The notes: a model not told the origin generated them from the sequence alone. Positions 36,259 to 45,410 are shown, counted from the stretch's first letter. The stretch: 64,000 nt of DNA from Planktothricoides raciborskii GIHE-MW2 (GCF_040564635.1 NZ_CP159837.1:5567001-5631000), one strand, 5' to 3'. Program-made: numbers and translations.

Positions 36259-38352
36259 CTACAAAGCTTTAGTGGTTTCAGAAGTGGTTTCAGCATCGAG
36301 GAAAACTTCTTCGATGCGAATGTCGCGCTTGATGGTGAGGCGCTGGAGGTAGCCAATCGGATCGTCAGGGTTGAACACCATGCGATCGAAGAGTTGAAAT
36401 GATTGGCGATTGGGTTCGGTATCTGGCCAACCTAATTGACGGGCGGCTTCGCCGTACAAGTCCACCCGGCGCAATCGTTCCAGAACAGAAATCCAGTTTT
36501 TCGGAAATGGAGTAATTCCCCAGCGAGCGAGTTGGGTGAGAATCCATAATCCCTCGACCCGCCCAGGACAGTTGCTATGATCCACATGAAATTGGTGGTA
36601 TTGCCGTAGGATCTGGGGTTCTGCATCGGTTCCCAAGTGGTAGGGTTCGGCGAATCCGGGCGCTACCCAGGCGATATCGCAGCCGATATCGCCGCCGATA
36701 TATTGGGGCTGAGACAGCATTGTGGCGATTTCCGAACGGTGCCGGAAATCGTCGCAGTATTCGCAAGCTTCCATTAAGGCTTTGAGAAGGGCGATATGAG
36801 TTTCGGGATATTTATTTGCCCATTCCTCGCGCACCCCCAAGACTTTTTCTGGATGACCGGGCCAAATATCCAGATCGGTGGCGATCGCAAATCCCAATTC
36901 TTGTTGGATAGCGCCGGTGTTCCAGGGCTCCCCAGCACAATAGCCGTCAAGATTCCCTTGCTTCAGATTGGCGGTCATTTCCTGCGGCGGCACCACCGTT
37001 AAATTCACATCTAAATCCGGGTCGATGCCCCCAGATGCCAGCCAGTAGCGCAGGATTAAGTTATGAATTGAGGCTTGGTTAGGAACACCCAGGGTACTGA
37101 CCCGATCGGGATTTGCCGCGATCGCTGCTTTGAAATCTGCCAGAGTTCGCACCCCTTGCTGGTAAAACCGCTTGCTCAAAGTAATCGCATTGCCATTGCG
37201 GGAGAGAACCATTGCGGTGACGACAGGAACAGGCAGTCGATTGGAAGATTGCTTGCCCATGCCGATAGTCAAGGCGAGGGGCATCGCTGCCGCCATCATC
37301 GCCGCATCCAAGCTGCCAGAGGAAATCCCAGAAGCGATCGCCGGCCAGCTTTTTTCCCGAACCAGATTGACGTTTTCTAAGCCGTGTTTTTGGAAAAAGC
37401 CTTTTTCTTTGGCCACGATTAAAGGGGCGCAGTCAGTCACCGGCAAAAAGCCGATATCGAGGCTAACTTTTTCCAGGACTTGTGCCTGCTGGGAGAAACC
37501 CGGTTGCTTCAAGAAACCGGGTTTCTTGGTCTCGATCGCGATCGATTTGGATTGTTTTGCCTTGCGTTGTTTATCCCGCTTTTGCTGATTGAGGAAATCA
37601 ATTATTTCACTTCGCAAGCCGTAATAGCTGGGATGCTTAACTACTTCCATCCGTTCGCGGGGGCGAGGAATGGGAACTTCTAAAATCCGACCGATGTGAG
37701 ATTCCGGGCCATTTGTCAACATCACGATGCGATCGGATAGCAATAAGGCTTCGTCTACATCGTGCGTCACCATAATCGCAGTGACATTACTTTCTTGGCA
37801 AATTTGCATTAATTTTTCCTGCAAACCGCCTCTTGTCAAAGCGTCTAAGGCGCCGAAGGGTTCATCAAGCAGCAGCAATTTCGGACGAATTGCCAGGGCA
37901 CGGGCGATCGCCACCCGTTGTTTCATCCCCCCGGACAATTCTCCCGGTCGCTTGTCCGCAGCGTGTCGCAATCCCACCAAATCGATATGGTGTTCGACAA
38001 TTCCCCGCCTTTCCCCTTTCGGCTGATGTCGCAAAACTCGATTCACCGCCAGACCAATATTTTGGCGTACCGTCAACCAAGGCAACAGGGAATAATTTTG
38101 AAACACCACCATGCGATCGGGACCTGGGCCTTTTACTTGTCGCCCTTCCAGAATCACTCCTCCGGTAGAAGGTTGATCCAAACCGGCAATCATATTTAGC
38201 AGAGTAGACTTGCCACAACCAGAATGCCCGATTAAGGAGATAAATTCTCCTTGATTAATTTTTAATTGAATATTCTTCAGTGCGATATAGCTACCGCCGT
38301 TGTCCAAACGAAAAATCTTATCAATGTGATCGACTTCAACAAATACTGACAT
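36259..38352 (-). CDS. nrtC: Nitrate ABC transporter ATPase with NrtA-like regulatory domain
   Basis: 697 aa. Residues 1-260 are an ABC ATPase (GHSGCGKSTLLN, LSGGMKQRVAIARAL, LLLLDEPFGALDA). From about 295 follows an NrtA-like solute-binding domain (LDIGFLPVTDCAPLIVAKEKGFF, GEPWNTGAIQQELG), known in NrtC to give nitrogen-dependent inhibition of uptake. At about 273-284 KKPGFLKQPGFS is encoded by the palindromic repeat at 37492-37528, inserted in frame between the domains. Confidence 0.92.
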   Translation of the reverse strand: MSVFVEVDHIDKIFRLDNGGSYIALKNIQLKINQGEFISLIGHSGCGKSTLLNMIAGLDQPSTGGVILEGRQVKGPGPDRMVVFQNYSLLPWLTVRQNIGLAVNRVLRHQPKGERRGIVEHHIDLVGLRHAADKRPGELSGGMKQRVAIARALAIRPKLLLLDEPFGALDALTRGGLQEKLMQICQESNVTAIMVTHDVDEALLLSDRIVMLTNGPESHIGRILEVPIPRPRERMEVVKHPSYYGLRSEIIDFLNQQKRDKQRKAKQSKSIAIETKKPGFLKQPGFSQQAQVLEKVSLDIGFLPVTDCAPLIVAKEKGFFQKHGLENVNLVREKSWPAIASGISSGSLDAAMMAAAMPLALTIGMGKQSSNRLPVPVVTAMVLSRNGNAITLSKRFYQQGVRTLADFKAAIAANPDRVSTLGVPNQASIHNLILRYWLASGGIDPDLDVNLTVVPPQEMTANLKQGNLDGYCAGEPWNTGAIQQELGFAIATDLDIWPGHPEKVLGVREEWANKYPETHIALLKALMEACEYCDDFRHRSEIATMLSQPQYIGGDIGCDIAWVAPGFAEPYHLGTDAEPQILRQYHQFHVDHSNCPGRVEGLWILTQLARWGITPFPKNWISVLERLRRVDLYGEAARQLGWPDTEPNRQSFQLFDRMVFNPDDPIGYLQRLTIKRDIRIEEVFLDAETTSETTKAL
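37492..37528. repeat. Palindromic repeat inserted in frame in nrtC
   Basis: GAGAAACCCGGTTGCTTCAA followed by GAAACCGGGTTTCTT is a slightly changed double palindrome. It lies between the ATPase and binding-protein-like domains. Confidence 0.75.
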
Positions 38353-38471
38353 TGCTAACCCAAATAATTAGTAATAGTGAATTGATAATTTGCCTATTGA
38401 TTACTTGCCTAATGCTAATGAGTAATTAATCATTTTTTATTTCTTACGATTTATTACCCATTAAACATTTG

Positions 38472-39323
38472 CTATTTTTGTTGTTCTTTCGGCACCACAA
38501 TAGAACCGATATAGGCCACAAATCTGTCCAACAACAAACCGACAACTCCTACATAAACCAACGCCAATATAATCTGACTAATCAGAGAATTATTGTAGGC
38601 ATCCCAAATAAAGAAACCGATACCAACGCCACCGACCAGCATTTCCGCTGCCACAATTGCTAACCAAGACAAGCCGATGCCAATTCTCAACCCGGTAAAA
38701 ATATAGGGAACTGTCGCCGGAAATACGATATTCAAGAAATATTCAAAACCAGATAATTGGAGAACTCTAGCCACATTTCGGTAGTCTTGTGGTAGTTGTT
38801 GAACTCCCGCCGTTGTATTGATAATGATCGGCCAAATCGAAGTAATAAATATGACAAAAATAGCTGAGGGATTGCTTTGCTGAAAAGCAGCGAGGGCAAT
38901 AGGCAGCCAAGCCAAGGGAGGAATGGTTCGCAACACTTGAAAAATCGGGTCTACGGCTTCGTAGATTAGTTTATTAATACCGATGACAATGCCTAGGGTG
39001 ATGCCAACCACCGCAGACAGGGAAAAACCGATCGCCACCCGCTGTAAGCTGGCAAAAATTTGCAAAGCTAGACCTTTATCGGTGCCGCCGTTGTCAAAAA
39101 AGGGATTAATCAAATAAGGATTCCAAGTGTCAGCCAGCACTTGCATCGGTCCAGGCAATCCTTTTGAGCCAGGAGGACAGAGAATTTGCCATACCACCAT
39201 TACGATCGCAAGAGCGATTAGGGGTCTAACCAGCTTTGGGGAAGTGTTTTGGAGAAAATTGCGGATTGGCTTGGGCAAAAATAGGGGCAGCCTGGAACGT
39301 CTGTTTCTGTTGATAGCAGTCAT
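38472..39323 (-). CDS. nrtB: Nitrate ABC transporter permease
   Basis: 283 aa with about six hydrophobic helices. The EAA loop coupling the permease to the ATPases is seen in QDYRNVARVLQLSGFEYF and the following VFPATVPYIFTGLRIG. It is of the NrtB/SsuC/TauC inner-membrane family. The first 40 residues are basic and cytoplasmic. It lies between nrtA and nrtC on the same strand. Confidence 0.93.
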   Translation of the reverse strand: MTAINRNRRSRLPLFLPKPIRNFLQNTSPKLVRPLIALAIVMVVWQILCPPGSKGLPGPMQVLADTWNPYLINPFFDNGGTDKGLALQIFASLQRVAIGFSLSAVVGITLGIVIGINKLIYEAVDPIFQVLRTIPPLAWLPIALAAFQQSNPSAIFVIFITSIWPIIINTTAGVQQLPQDYRNVARVLQLSGFEYFLNIVFPATVPYIFTGLRIGIGLSWLAIVAAEMLVGGVGIGFFIWDAYNNSLISQIILALVYVGVVGLLLDRFVAYIGSIVVPKEQQK

Positions 39324-39422
39324 AGTTTTTATGGACTCGTGGGCAAGTGGGTATATGGGTACAGTCGTAATTAAAAAAGATGAGTATGGGGTATGGGGCG
39401 GGATGCCTCACCTGGAGTGCGA

Positions 39423-40751
39423 CTAAACTTTCTTAATCGCTAGGCTCTTTAAGTATTCCTCTGGTTTGTCAGGGTCAAATTTGACCCCATCAAAGAAAGT
39501 TTCAATGCCGCGAGATGTGCTGGTGGGAATTTCGGCGGCGGCAACACCGAGAGTTTTGGCCGCTTCTCGCCACAAATCTTCGCGATTTACTTTGTCAACG
39601 ATTTCCTTAATATTCGTGTCCGCAGGAATGTTGCCCCAGCGAATATTTTCAGTTAAGAACCACAAATCGTGGCTCTTGTAGGGATAGGAAGCATTATCAG
39701 CCCAAAATTTCATCCGCAGAGGGCTGTTGGTGACAAGGGGACGCCCGTCGCCGTAGTCGATATTGCCTTTGGAGCGCTCGATAATATCTGTGGCTGGTAC
39801 TTTGAACCACTTCGCCTGAGAAACGATTTGGCACATTTCCTCTTTATTTTCCGGCTTTTCACACCACTGTTGGGCTTCTTGAACCGCCATTAAGATTGCT
39901 TTGGCTGCTTTGGGATGTTTGTCAACCCAATCCGATCGCATCGCCAAAGCTTTTTCTGGGTGGTCTTGCCAAAGTTCTCCGGTTACTAAAGCGGTATAGC
40001 CGATGCCTTGATTGACCAGTTGGGCGTTCCAGGGTTCGCCCACACAGAAGGCTTCCATATTGCCGGTTCTCATATTGGCAACCATCTGGGGCGGAGGGAT
40101 AGGAACAACGGAAACATCTTGTTCGGGAACAATGCCGCCCGCTGCCAGCCAATAGCGCATCCACAGGTCGTGAGTGCCGCCGGGAAAGGTCATGGCTACG
40201 TTAAAATCAGTTTTGCCCCCTGACTTGGCTTGGGCGAAAGCATTTTTCAGCCCCTTGCTATCCAGACTAATTTTTAAGTCTTTATAGGCATTGGCAACAG
40301 AAATCCCCTGCCCGTTGGTATTCAACCGCGCTAAAATGTACATCGGCACGGGTTGCTTGTTCTTGGTTTGGCCCAAAGACATGAAGTACGGCATCGGGGT
40401 GAGAATATGCGCCCCATCAATACCGCCACCTTGGGAACCGATTTCTAAGTTATCTCGTGTCACTGGCCATGAAGCTTGTTTGACTACTTCGACATCTTTC
40501 ATGCCGTATTTGTCAAATAAGCCTTTTTCTTTGGCAATAATCAGGGGTGCAGAATCGGTCAGAGCGATAAATCCTAACTTGGCTGCGGTGACTTCTGGGG
40601 CATCAGCAGGGTTGACGTTGACTGCTGGCACGGTGGTAGATGTGCTCGTGCTGGTGTTGGTCGGAGCGGAACTACAGCCGTGAGCCAGTAGGCTGGCTGC
40701 TGTCGCTGCTCCGGCGGTGAGAATGAATTGGCGTCGGGAAAATTTCGTCAT
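39423..40751 (-). CDS. nrtA: Nitrate/nitrite-binding lipoprotein
   Basis: 442 aa. The N-terminus SRRQFILTAGAATAASLLAHGC combines a twin-Arg motif (SRRQFI) with a lipobox ending at Cys26, so it is exported folded by Tat and lipid-anchored. A Ser/Thr linker follows, then the binding domain (LGFIALTDSAPLIIAKEKGLF, GNMEAFCVGEPWNAQL). It captures nitrate or nitrite for NrtBCD. A long leader of about 330 nt separates it from a probable NtcA promoter. Confidence 0.94.
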   Translation of the reverse strand: MTKFSRRQFILTAGAATAASLLAHGCSSAPTNTSTSTSTTVPAVNVNPADAPEVTAAKLGFIALTDSAPLIIAKEKGLFDKYGMKDVEVVKQASWPVTRDNLEIGSQGGGIDGAHILTPMPYFMSLGQTKNKQPVPMYILARLNTNGQGISVANAYKDLKISLDSKGLKNAFAQAKSGGKTDFNVAMTFPGGTHDLWMRYWLAAGGIVPEQDVSVVPIPPPQMVANMRTGNMEAFCVGEPWNAQLVNQGIGYTALVTGELWQDHPEKALAMRSDWVDKHPKAAKAILMAVQEAQQWCEKPENKEEMCQIVSQAKWFKVPATDIIERSKGNIDYGDGRPLVTNSPLRMKFWADNASYPYKSHDLWFLTENIRWGNIPADTNIKEIVDKVNREDLWREAAKTLGVAAAEIPTSTSRGIETFFDGVKFDPDKPEEYLKSLAIKKV

Positions 40752-41525
40752 TTTCTTCCAAGTATCAGATTTCTGGAGGTTTGGGCGGACTAAAAAGGTA
40801 CAAAGGGGGGTAAAAAGGGGGGTTTTGCCCTCACTTAATGAAAGTTTGTTGCTTTAGGTTTCGATATTGCATCCGCAACGTTTCGCGAACGGCTTATGGG
40901 CTTTGCTTATAGGAACAATGACAAATATTTATTTGTATAGAGGGCAGCAAAACCAGAATTTTAATTCTCGTCAGAATTCCGAGCGATTCCCTCGCCCTCC
41001 GCAAGACGAGCGCACGGAATATATTTGGATAGGTTGATGGATTTGGCTGTCTCCTTGGTTTGTTGAACGTGAATTGTTGATAACTTAAGGGGATAAATCA
41101 GGCAAATTCGTATCTTTTGTGACAATATATTGCAAATTATGAATTTACTGCATTTTGTCTATGCAGCTTTTACATGGAGATGGGTTTAATCTCTAGGTTG
41201 GTCGTTTTTAGATGCGATATTTTGTGACCATAAAATCAATAGATGTAGCCCACAGAGACACAAAAAATACAAAAAGCTTTGTGAATCTTCTCTCTCTGTG
41301 TTCTCTGTGTATGTGTGGTTTAAAATAATTTGTTTTTTGGCAATTAAATTCAATACTAAATGGGTAAAAATCAGGTGAATAAAATCACGGCGATCGCGCT
41401 AATAATGGAATTAATAATATTCACAATTTTATTGGTTAACCAAGTGTAACGCGATGGCTTGCCCCAATCACAGTTTATAAATTCGTGGCAAGAAAAGCGG
41501 CAATCTAAACAAAAATGTAGAACTT
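40752..41525. other. nrt leader and upstream region
   Basis: No gene is seen. The nrtA leader contains GGGGGG-rich runs (40805-40825) and a GCGAACGGCTTATGGGCTTT segment. A probable NtcA-type promoter lies at 41082-41123. Beyond about 41210 the sequence is AT-rich with no evident feature. Confidence 0.4.
41082..41123 (-). promoter_or_regulatory. Probable NtcA-activated promoter of nrtABCD
   Basis: On the minus strand: GTC-ACAAAAGA-TAC (41123-41110; consensus GTA-N8-TAC with one mismatch), then 22 nt, then TAAGTT (41087-41082), matching the TAN3T -10 box. This is the class II NtcA layout, in which the site replaces the -35 box. It points to nrtA and fits nitrogen control of nitrate uptake. Confidence 0.6.
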
Positions 41526-41657
41526 ATGGTATTTTCTGAAGTAACTTTGGCGTTTCCCTTGATGGCTGGCTATGCTTATGGCCAAGGTAACTGGCGCGAT
41601 CGCTCGGTGCGTCGGTTGGCAAACTTATTTAGTCAACCGAGTTTAGTGACAGCCTAA
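41526..41657 (+). CDS. Possible 43-aa small protein
   Basis: The frame from ATG 41526 reads MVFSEVTLAFPLMAGYAYGQ, then GNWRDRSVRRLANLF and ends in TA. A HIP1-type site lies in the middle. The first half is mildly hydrophobic and the second basic. It has no clear ribosome site and I know no family; it could be a decayed gene end. It lies between the nrt promoter and an IS630 element. Confidence 0.3.
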   Translation: MVFSEVTLAFPLMAGYAYGQGNWRDRSVRRLANLFSQPSLVTA

Positions 41658-41796
41658 TAAAATAGCAGAAACTGGGTTGCTAATACTTCAGAGAAAAACC
41701 CCGGTTCCTAAATGTTTCTAAATATTCTGTAGTTTCTATGTTTTCTGTATTGATACAATTACAGATTAGTAACTAAAATAAATGATACCACCGCTT

Positions 41797-42537
41797 TTAT
41801 AGCAGTAGCCAACGCGATTAGGACACGAGAGCTAGAAGATGATCCATCGCTTTATGCAAAGAATCAAATTGGTCAAGACATTTACTCTTCCGGGCTTTTA
41901 GCCAAGACCAACAGCGCTCAATTTTGTTGAGATCCGGCGAATAGGGCGGCAGATATAGTAATCGACACCCAGCCAGCGCCTAGAATCAACTCTTGAATCC
42001 GTCCTCCTTTATGAAAAGTGGCATTGTCAATCACCACCAATAGACAATATCTTCTGGATATATACCTGATATTTCTTCTAGAAATTCAGCCCATTTTTGC
42101 TCATATGTGTCTTTGTAGCCGAATGTTTTTTTCGGGTAAATCCTATTTTGCCTAAAGCTCTCGAAATTGTACGTTGCCTGATATCTTCCGGCCACAATTG
42201 AGTCCTGTACGGCTTGTGTCTTGTCACCATGAAGCTGAACCTTCCTCACGAAATGTCTCCCAGCAGATAATTTTGTGGTTATTTCCCTGCGATTGGGCAA
42301 AGCCTTGTAACTACCGGAAAGGGCGTGACGCTTCAGCCACAAGTAAGTGGTATTGCGACTGATGTTAAACACCCGAATGGCTTCGGTTTTAGACAGACTA
42401 TCGTTGAGAATCGCATAACTTTTTGAAGTAAATCTTCACTATAAGGCTTGGCCATTTTGTGCCTCTATTTCGAGCGTGTTTTCTGTTTTTCTCTTTCGTA
42501 TTATTATATGTTATAACTGCCTTGGCTACTGCTATAA
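41797..42537 (-). mobile_element. IS630-family element, internally deleted
   Basis: Perfect 16-bp terminal inverted repeats TTATAGCAGTAGCCAA (41797-41812) and TTGGCTACTGCTATAA (42522-42537), with TA at both ends as expected for IS630/Tc1-type insertion. It is about 740 bp, short for the family (usually ~1.1 kb), because the middle of the transposase is missing. Confidence 0.85.
41818..42455 (-). pseudogene. IS630-family transposase, broken
   Basis: The N-terminus (MAKPYSEDLLQKVM, then a frameshift) continues as a helix-turn-helix (EAIRVFNISRNTTYLWLKRH). The middle reads through TFGYKDTYEQKWAEFLEEI and stops at YWW. In another frame the DDE end is clear: PPYSPDLNKIERCWSWLKAR carrying the catalytic Glu, ending LLALVS at 41818. 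The first frame shift near 42420, the stop near 42031 and the missing segment make it inactive. The HTH part lacks an own ribosome site. Confidence 0.8.
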
Positions 42538-42657
42538 ATAACTATAAAAGCTAAAAAAATAAAAAAATTGTTAATTGTTATTGGTTTTCATGGACAAATA
42601 ACCAATAACAATTAACAATTAAAAATTAGCAATTAACGATGAATCATCCATCATAAA

Positions 42658-43098
42658 TTATTTGGGTTCCCAGTCCGGGCATTCTTTTTCCTCCCAGCCA
42701 TAAGGATGCATCCCACACACTAACACATTGCCTGCGTAAACGTAGCCGTGATAATTTTGGCAGCCCACACAAGCGGGATATTGTTCGGGACTGGGTTCCA
42801 CATAGTTGATAAAGATTTCCGCTTCCGGGTTGACTTCATCTACTTCGATTTCAAACTCAAAAATCGGGTCAATAAATTGCTGAAAAAAGTCTTCAATTTC
42901 AGTCAGAATTAGCTGGTTGAATTCTGCCCCAAATTCCTCCGCTTCCCGGAAAATATCTTCGGGAAATTCCCGTAATTCATCAACAATTTCTGTCACCTCT
43001 TCAGTGAGGGCTTGGAAATACTGATCCACCTCAGCCGAAACTTTGGTAGTCAGTGTTTCCAGCATTTTTAACCAATCATAATTTGGCCAATATTCCAT
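42658..43098 (-). CDS. Conserved hypothetical acidic protein with C-terminal Cys motif
   Basis: 146 aa from the ATG at 43098. Most of the chain is strongly acidic and helical (VTEIVDELREFPEDIF, FNQLILTEIEDFFQQF). The end has CVGC...CGMHPYG...CPDW, four Cys and a His that could bind a metal or Fe-S cluster. I recognise the type as a cyanobacterial hypothetical but know no function. It precedes no obvious partner; the phasin-like gene lies about 60 bp upstream on the same strand. Confidence 0.65.
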   Translation of the reverse strand: MEYWPNYDWLKMLETLTTKVSAEVDQYFQALTEEVTEIVDELREFPEDIFREAEEFGAEFNQLILTEIEDFFQQFIDPIFEFEIEVDEVNPEAEIFINYVEPSPEQYPACVGCQNYHGYVYAGNVLVCGMHPYGWEEKECPDWEPK

Positions 43099-43155
43099 GA
43101 GCAAGAAAAATGTTTTTTTGCGATCGCCCTTAATCCGTTACTGATTCTATTGATT

Positions 43156-43533
43156 CTATTGATTCTGTAGCCGACGTAGTTCGTCTTTTAAGGCGTCTAC
43201 TTGTTGCCGCAACCGATCTACATTATCCGGCTGTTTCGAGGCTGGTTGTTCCTCGTCATCTTCGATAATTTCAATCCGTCGCGGTTCTTTATTTTGATTT
43301 GTGGCTGCCGTCGGGGACTCAGAGGCCGTTTTTTGCCCCTGCTGCATCACATCTTCCACAAACCGGCGGGCTTCTTCCGTACTCATTTCACCCCGTTGGA
43401 CTAATTCCGCCGCCAGTTTTTGGGCTTGATCCCGTAATTCCCCTAACGTTCCTCCGGCTTTTTCCCCAGCTAATGAAGCTAACCCCACACCTAGGTAAAA
43501 GGCTTTTTGAACCATATCTCCAAAACCAGCCAT
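43156..43533 (-). CDS. Phasin-like (PHA granule-associated-type) protein
   Basis: 125 aa from the ATG at 43533. It starts MAGFGDMVQKAFYLGVGLAS, followed by amphipathic helices (LGELRDQAQKLAAELVQRG, STEEARRFVEDVM), an acidic/polar linker, and a C-terminal coiled coil (RLRQQVDALKDELRRLQ). This matches the phasin-superfamily proteins found in most cyanobacteria, whether or not they store polyhydroxyalkanoate. It may be a surface or membrane-associated coiled-coil protein. Confidence 0.65.
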   Translation of the reverse strand: MAGFGDMVQKAFYLGVGLASLAGEKAGGTLGELRDQAQKLAAELVQRGEMSTEEARRFVEDVMQQGQKTASESPTAATNQNKEPRRIEIIEDDEEQPASKQPDNVDRLRQQVDALKDELRRLQNQ

Positions 43534-43649
43534 TGCCAATCGAGCTCCTTTGACTTATTTGATCAATCAGATTATCTTGTGGACTTATTCCAGCTTATGC
43601 CAGAATTTCGCCAACTGCCCACTGACAACCTGGAAGAATTGGCCAAAAA

Positions 43650-43750
43650 AAGTGACCCGGATACCACGCCTGTTCCAAGCATCCCGTGTTGCTGCTACCT
43701 TCCGGTCCTGACAAGATTTGGGCGTTGGCACCGCATGGGTCCGAGTCACT
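43650..43750 (-). ncRNA. ffs: Signal recognition particle RNA (4.5S)
   Basis: The minus strand carries the invariant SRP apical loop GTCAGGACCGGAAGGTAGCAGC (given here in two parts: GTCAGGACCGG and AAGGTAGCAGC), with GGAA-type tetraloop and asymmetric loop. The outer ends AGTGACTCGGACCC and GGGTCACTTTTTT pair to close a roughly 100-nt hairpin, and the T-run after 43650 is the terminator. It binds Ffh to target membrane proteins. No splicing or long domain is seen. Confidence 0.93.
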
Positions 43751-43937
43751 TATGAATATATCATGGTTTTTGTAAAATTGAACCATCTCGGAAAAAAATT
43801 TATTTGCACTATCGTCAGCCAAGGGGTTGAACCCCTGGCTACAGGAACAAAATCCGCAGGTGGATGCTGATTTGATTTTTACCCAGAGTCCCGCCCCGGG
43901 GCTGACTGGGTTCATCTAGCCACAAGTTGCAACTCCT

Positions 43938-44015
43938 ATGCTACAAGAACTGATGCGTGACTTCTTCGCAGAATTGAAGGGGTATGGGGAGACTGCTGCT
44001 AGGTTCGGGGACTAA
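43938..44015 (+). CDS. Possible 25-aa small ORF before a terminator
   Basis: ATG 43938 to TAA 44013-44015 codes for MLQELMRDFFAELKGYGETA then ARFGD. It is polar and helical, and is followed without a gap by the hairpin terminator at 44014-44051. It may be a short translated peptide or the 3' part of a small RNA. Confidence 0.25.
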   Translation: MLQELMRDFFAELKGYGETAARFGD

Positions 44016-44051
44016 AAGGTGCGATTCCCGCTTCGGGATCCGCACCTTTTT
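44014..44051 (+). terminator. Strong bidirectional hairpin terminator
   Basis: AAAAGGTGCG-ATTCCCG-CTT-CGGGATC-CGCACCTTTTT: about 16 paired bases with A- and T-runs on both sides. It ends whatever is transcribed from about 43930 and could also end the minus-strand gene at 44106. Confidence 0.8.
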
Positions 44052-44105
44052 GAACATATAAAATCTAATAAAAATGGCGATAAAACACTGTCCGGGTACA
44101 AATTC

Positions 44106-44402
44106 TTAATTATTAGGATGAATATTGTGGTACTGATAAAATGCATAGGTGTCAAATAAACCTCCAACCAGTCCACAAGAGAGGGCAATTGCTAACACGC
44201 CTTGCCAGGGATCCCCACTGCCAAAGACAATTAAGAATTGTAACAAGCGATCGCCACTAAATTGAGTAAAACCTTGCAGTCCGGGCAAATAACTTAACAA
44301 ATAGATACAAAGAAACAGTAGCCCGAGCAATAAACTCGGCGCCATAAAACTAACCAGGGTCGTGAGGAACAATGAACGCAGAAAACTTGGTAAGATACTC
44401 AT
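44106..44402 (-). CDS. Small membrane protein, unknown
   Basis: 98 aa from the ATG at 44402. Two strong hydrophobic segments (FMAPSLLLGLLFLCIYLLSY and VLAIALSCGLVGGLFDTYAF) flank a polar loop with GDRLLQFLIVFGSGDPW. No known domain is recognised; the pattern occurs in cyanobacterial hypothetical proteins. It diverges from the MlaE-type permease, and the hairpin at 44014 could end its transcript. Confidence 0.6.
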   Translation of the reverse strand: MSILPSFLRSLFLTTLVSFMAPSLLLGLLFLCIYLLSYLPGLQGFTQFSGDRLLQFLIVFGSGDPWQGVLAIALSCGLVGGLFDTYAFYQYHNIHPNN

Positions 44403-44531
44403 CAATCGTCTATCAGACTCCCTAAATTACATTAAGCGGACGAGGTTTAGGCTCGTTCTGATTTCTAGAATAAGCCTAATTTCCCGACGGGCGATCAAAA
44501 TGTTATAAATATTCAGTTTTGATCAAAAAAC

Positions 44532-45389
44532 TTGTTGAAGATTCGTAAATTTTTTAAAGTTGATTTAGTCCTTACTTTTATTGTCATCGTCTTGAGTCAA
44601 ACAAATTCTAATTCCCCCCTTGGATTATGGTCAAAACGCTTACTGGCCGCCATCTTACTCGGAGGCCAAGTAATCACCCATTTGCTCTTTGCCAAAATTC
44701 ACCGCCGCAACACCTTAGAGCAAATGGTCAGCGTTGGCCCGGATTCTCTTTTAATCGCCCTACTCACAGCGGCAACCGTGGGCATGGTGTTTACCATTCA
44801 AGTAGCCAGAGAGTTTCTCAACTTTGGGGCAGGCAGTGTCGTTGGCGGTGTTTTAGCCCTCTCTTTATCCAGAGAACTCTCCCCAGTGCTGACCGCTGTA
44901 ATTTTAGCTGGGCGTGTCGGTTCAGCATTTGCGGCAGAACTTGGCACCATGCGCGTCACCGAGCAGATAGATGCCCTCTATATTCTGAAAACCGATCCGA
45001 TTGATTATCTGGTAATTCCCAGGGTAATCGCCTGTTGTTTGATGTTGCCCTTGTTGACCATTTTCTGTTTGGTGATGGGACTACTTGGGGGCATGGGGGT
45101 GGCTGAGATTATGTACAGCATTCCGCCCAGTGTCTTTATGTCATCGGTGCAAAACTTCCTTGCCCCTTGGGATTTGATTAGCGCGATGGTGAAAGCCTTT
45201 GTGTTTGGTGGATTGATTGGGGTGATTGGCTGTAGCTGGGGTTTAACCACCACGGGTGGCGCTAAAGGGGTGGGACAATCAACGACCACAGCAGTTGTCA
45301 CCTCTCTGTTGGCAATTTTTATTTTTAATTTCTTTTTATCCTGGTTGATGTTTCAGGGCATCGGTGCGGGAATGAATCAAGCCCTGTGA
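44532..45389 (+). CDS. MlaE-family ABC transporter permease
   Basis: 285 aa from a TTG at 44532; a later start is possible because the family is usually about 250-265 aa. Conserved parts: LLIALLTAATVGMVFTIQVAREF, SRELSPVLTAVILAGRVGSAFAAELGTM (the coupling region), MRVTEQIDAL, and five or six membrane helices. In cyanobacteria and plastids (TGD1) the protein moves lipids between membranes together with MlaF- and MlaD-type partners, which are not adjacent here. Confidence 0.88.
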   Translation: MLKIRKFFKVDLVLTFIVIVLSQTNSNSPLGLWSKRLLAAILLGGQVITHLLFAKIHRRNTLEQMVSVGPDSLLIALLTAATVGMVFTIQVAREFLNFGAGSVVGGVLALSLSRELSPVLTAVILAGRVGSAFAAELGTMRVTEQIDALYILKTDPIDYLVIPRVIACCLMLPLLTIFCLVMGLLGGMGVAEIMYSIPPSVFMSSVQNFLAPWDLISAMVKAFVFGGLIGVIGCSWGLTTTGGAKGVGQSTTTAVVTSLLAIFIFNFFLSWLMFQGIGAGMNQAL

Positions 45390-45410
45390 TCTGGGGTGGG
45401 GAAAGGTCGA

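Larger units (their letters stand above)
43751..44105. other. Region upstream of ffs with a small frame and a terminator
   Basis: Besides a possible 25-aa frame and a strong hairpin (separate entries) no gene is seen. The stretch 43817-43915 holds an imperfect repeat (AGGGGTTGAACCCC) of no known role. Confidence 0.35.

Noticed and set aside
43595-43915. 106-aa reading frame on the minus strand
   Set aside because: It overlaps the SRP RNA completely; the sequence is explained by ffs.
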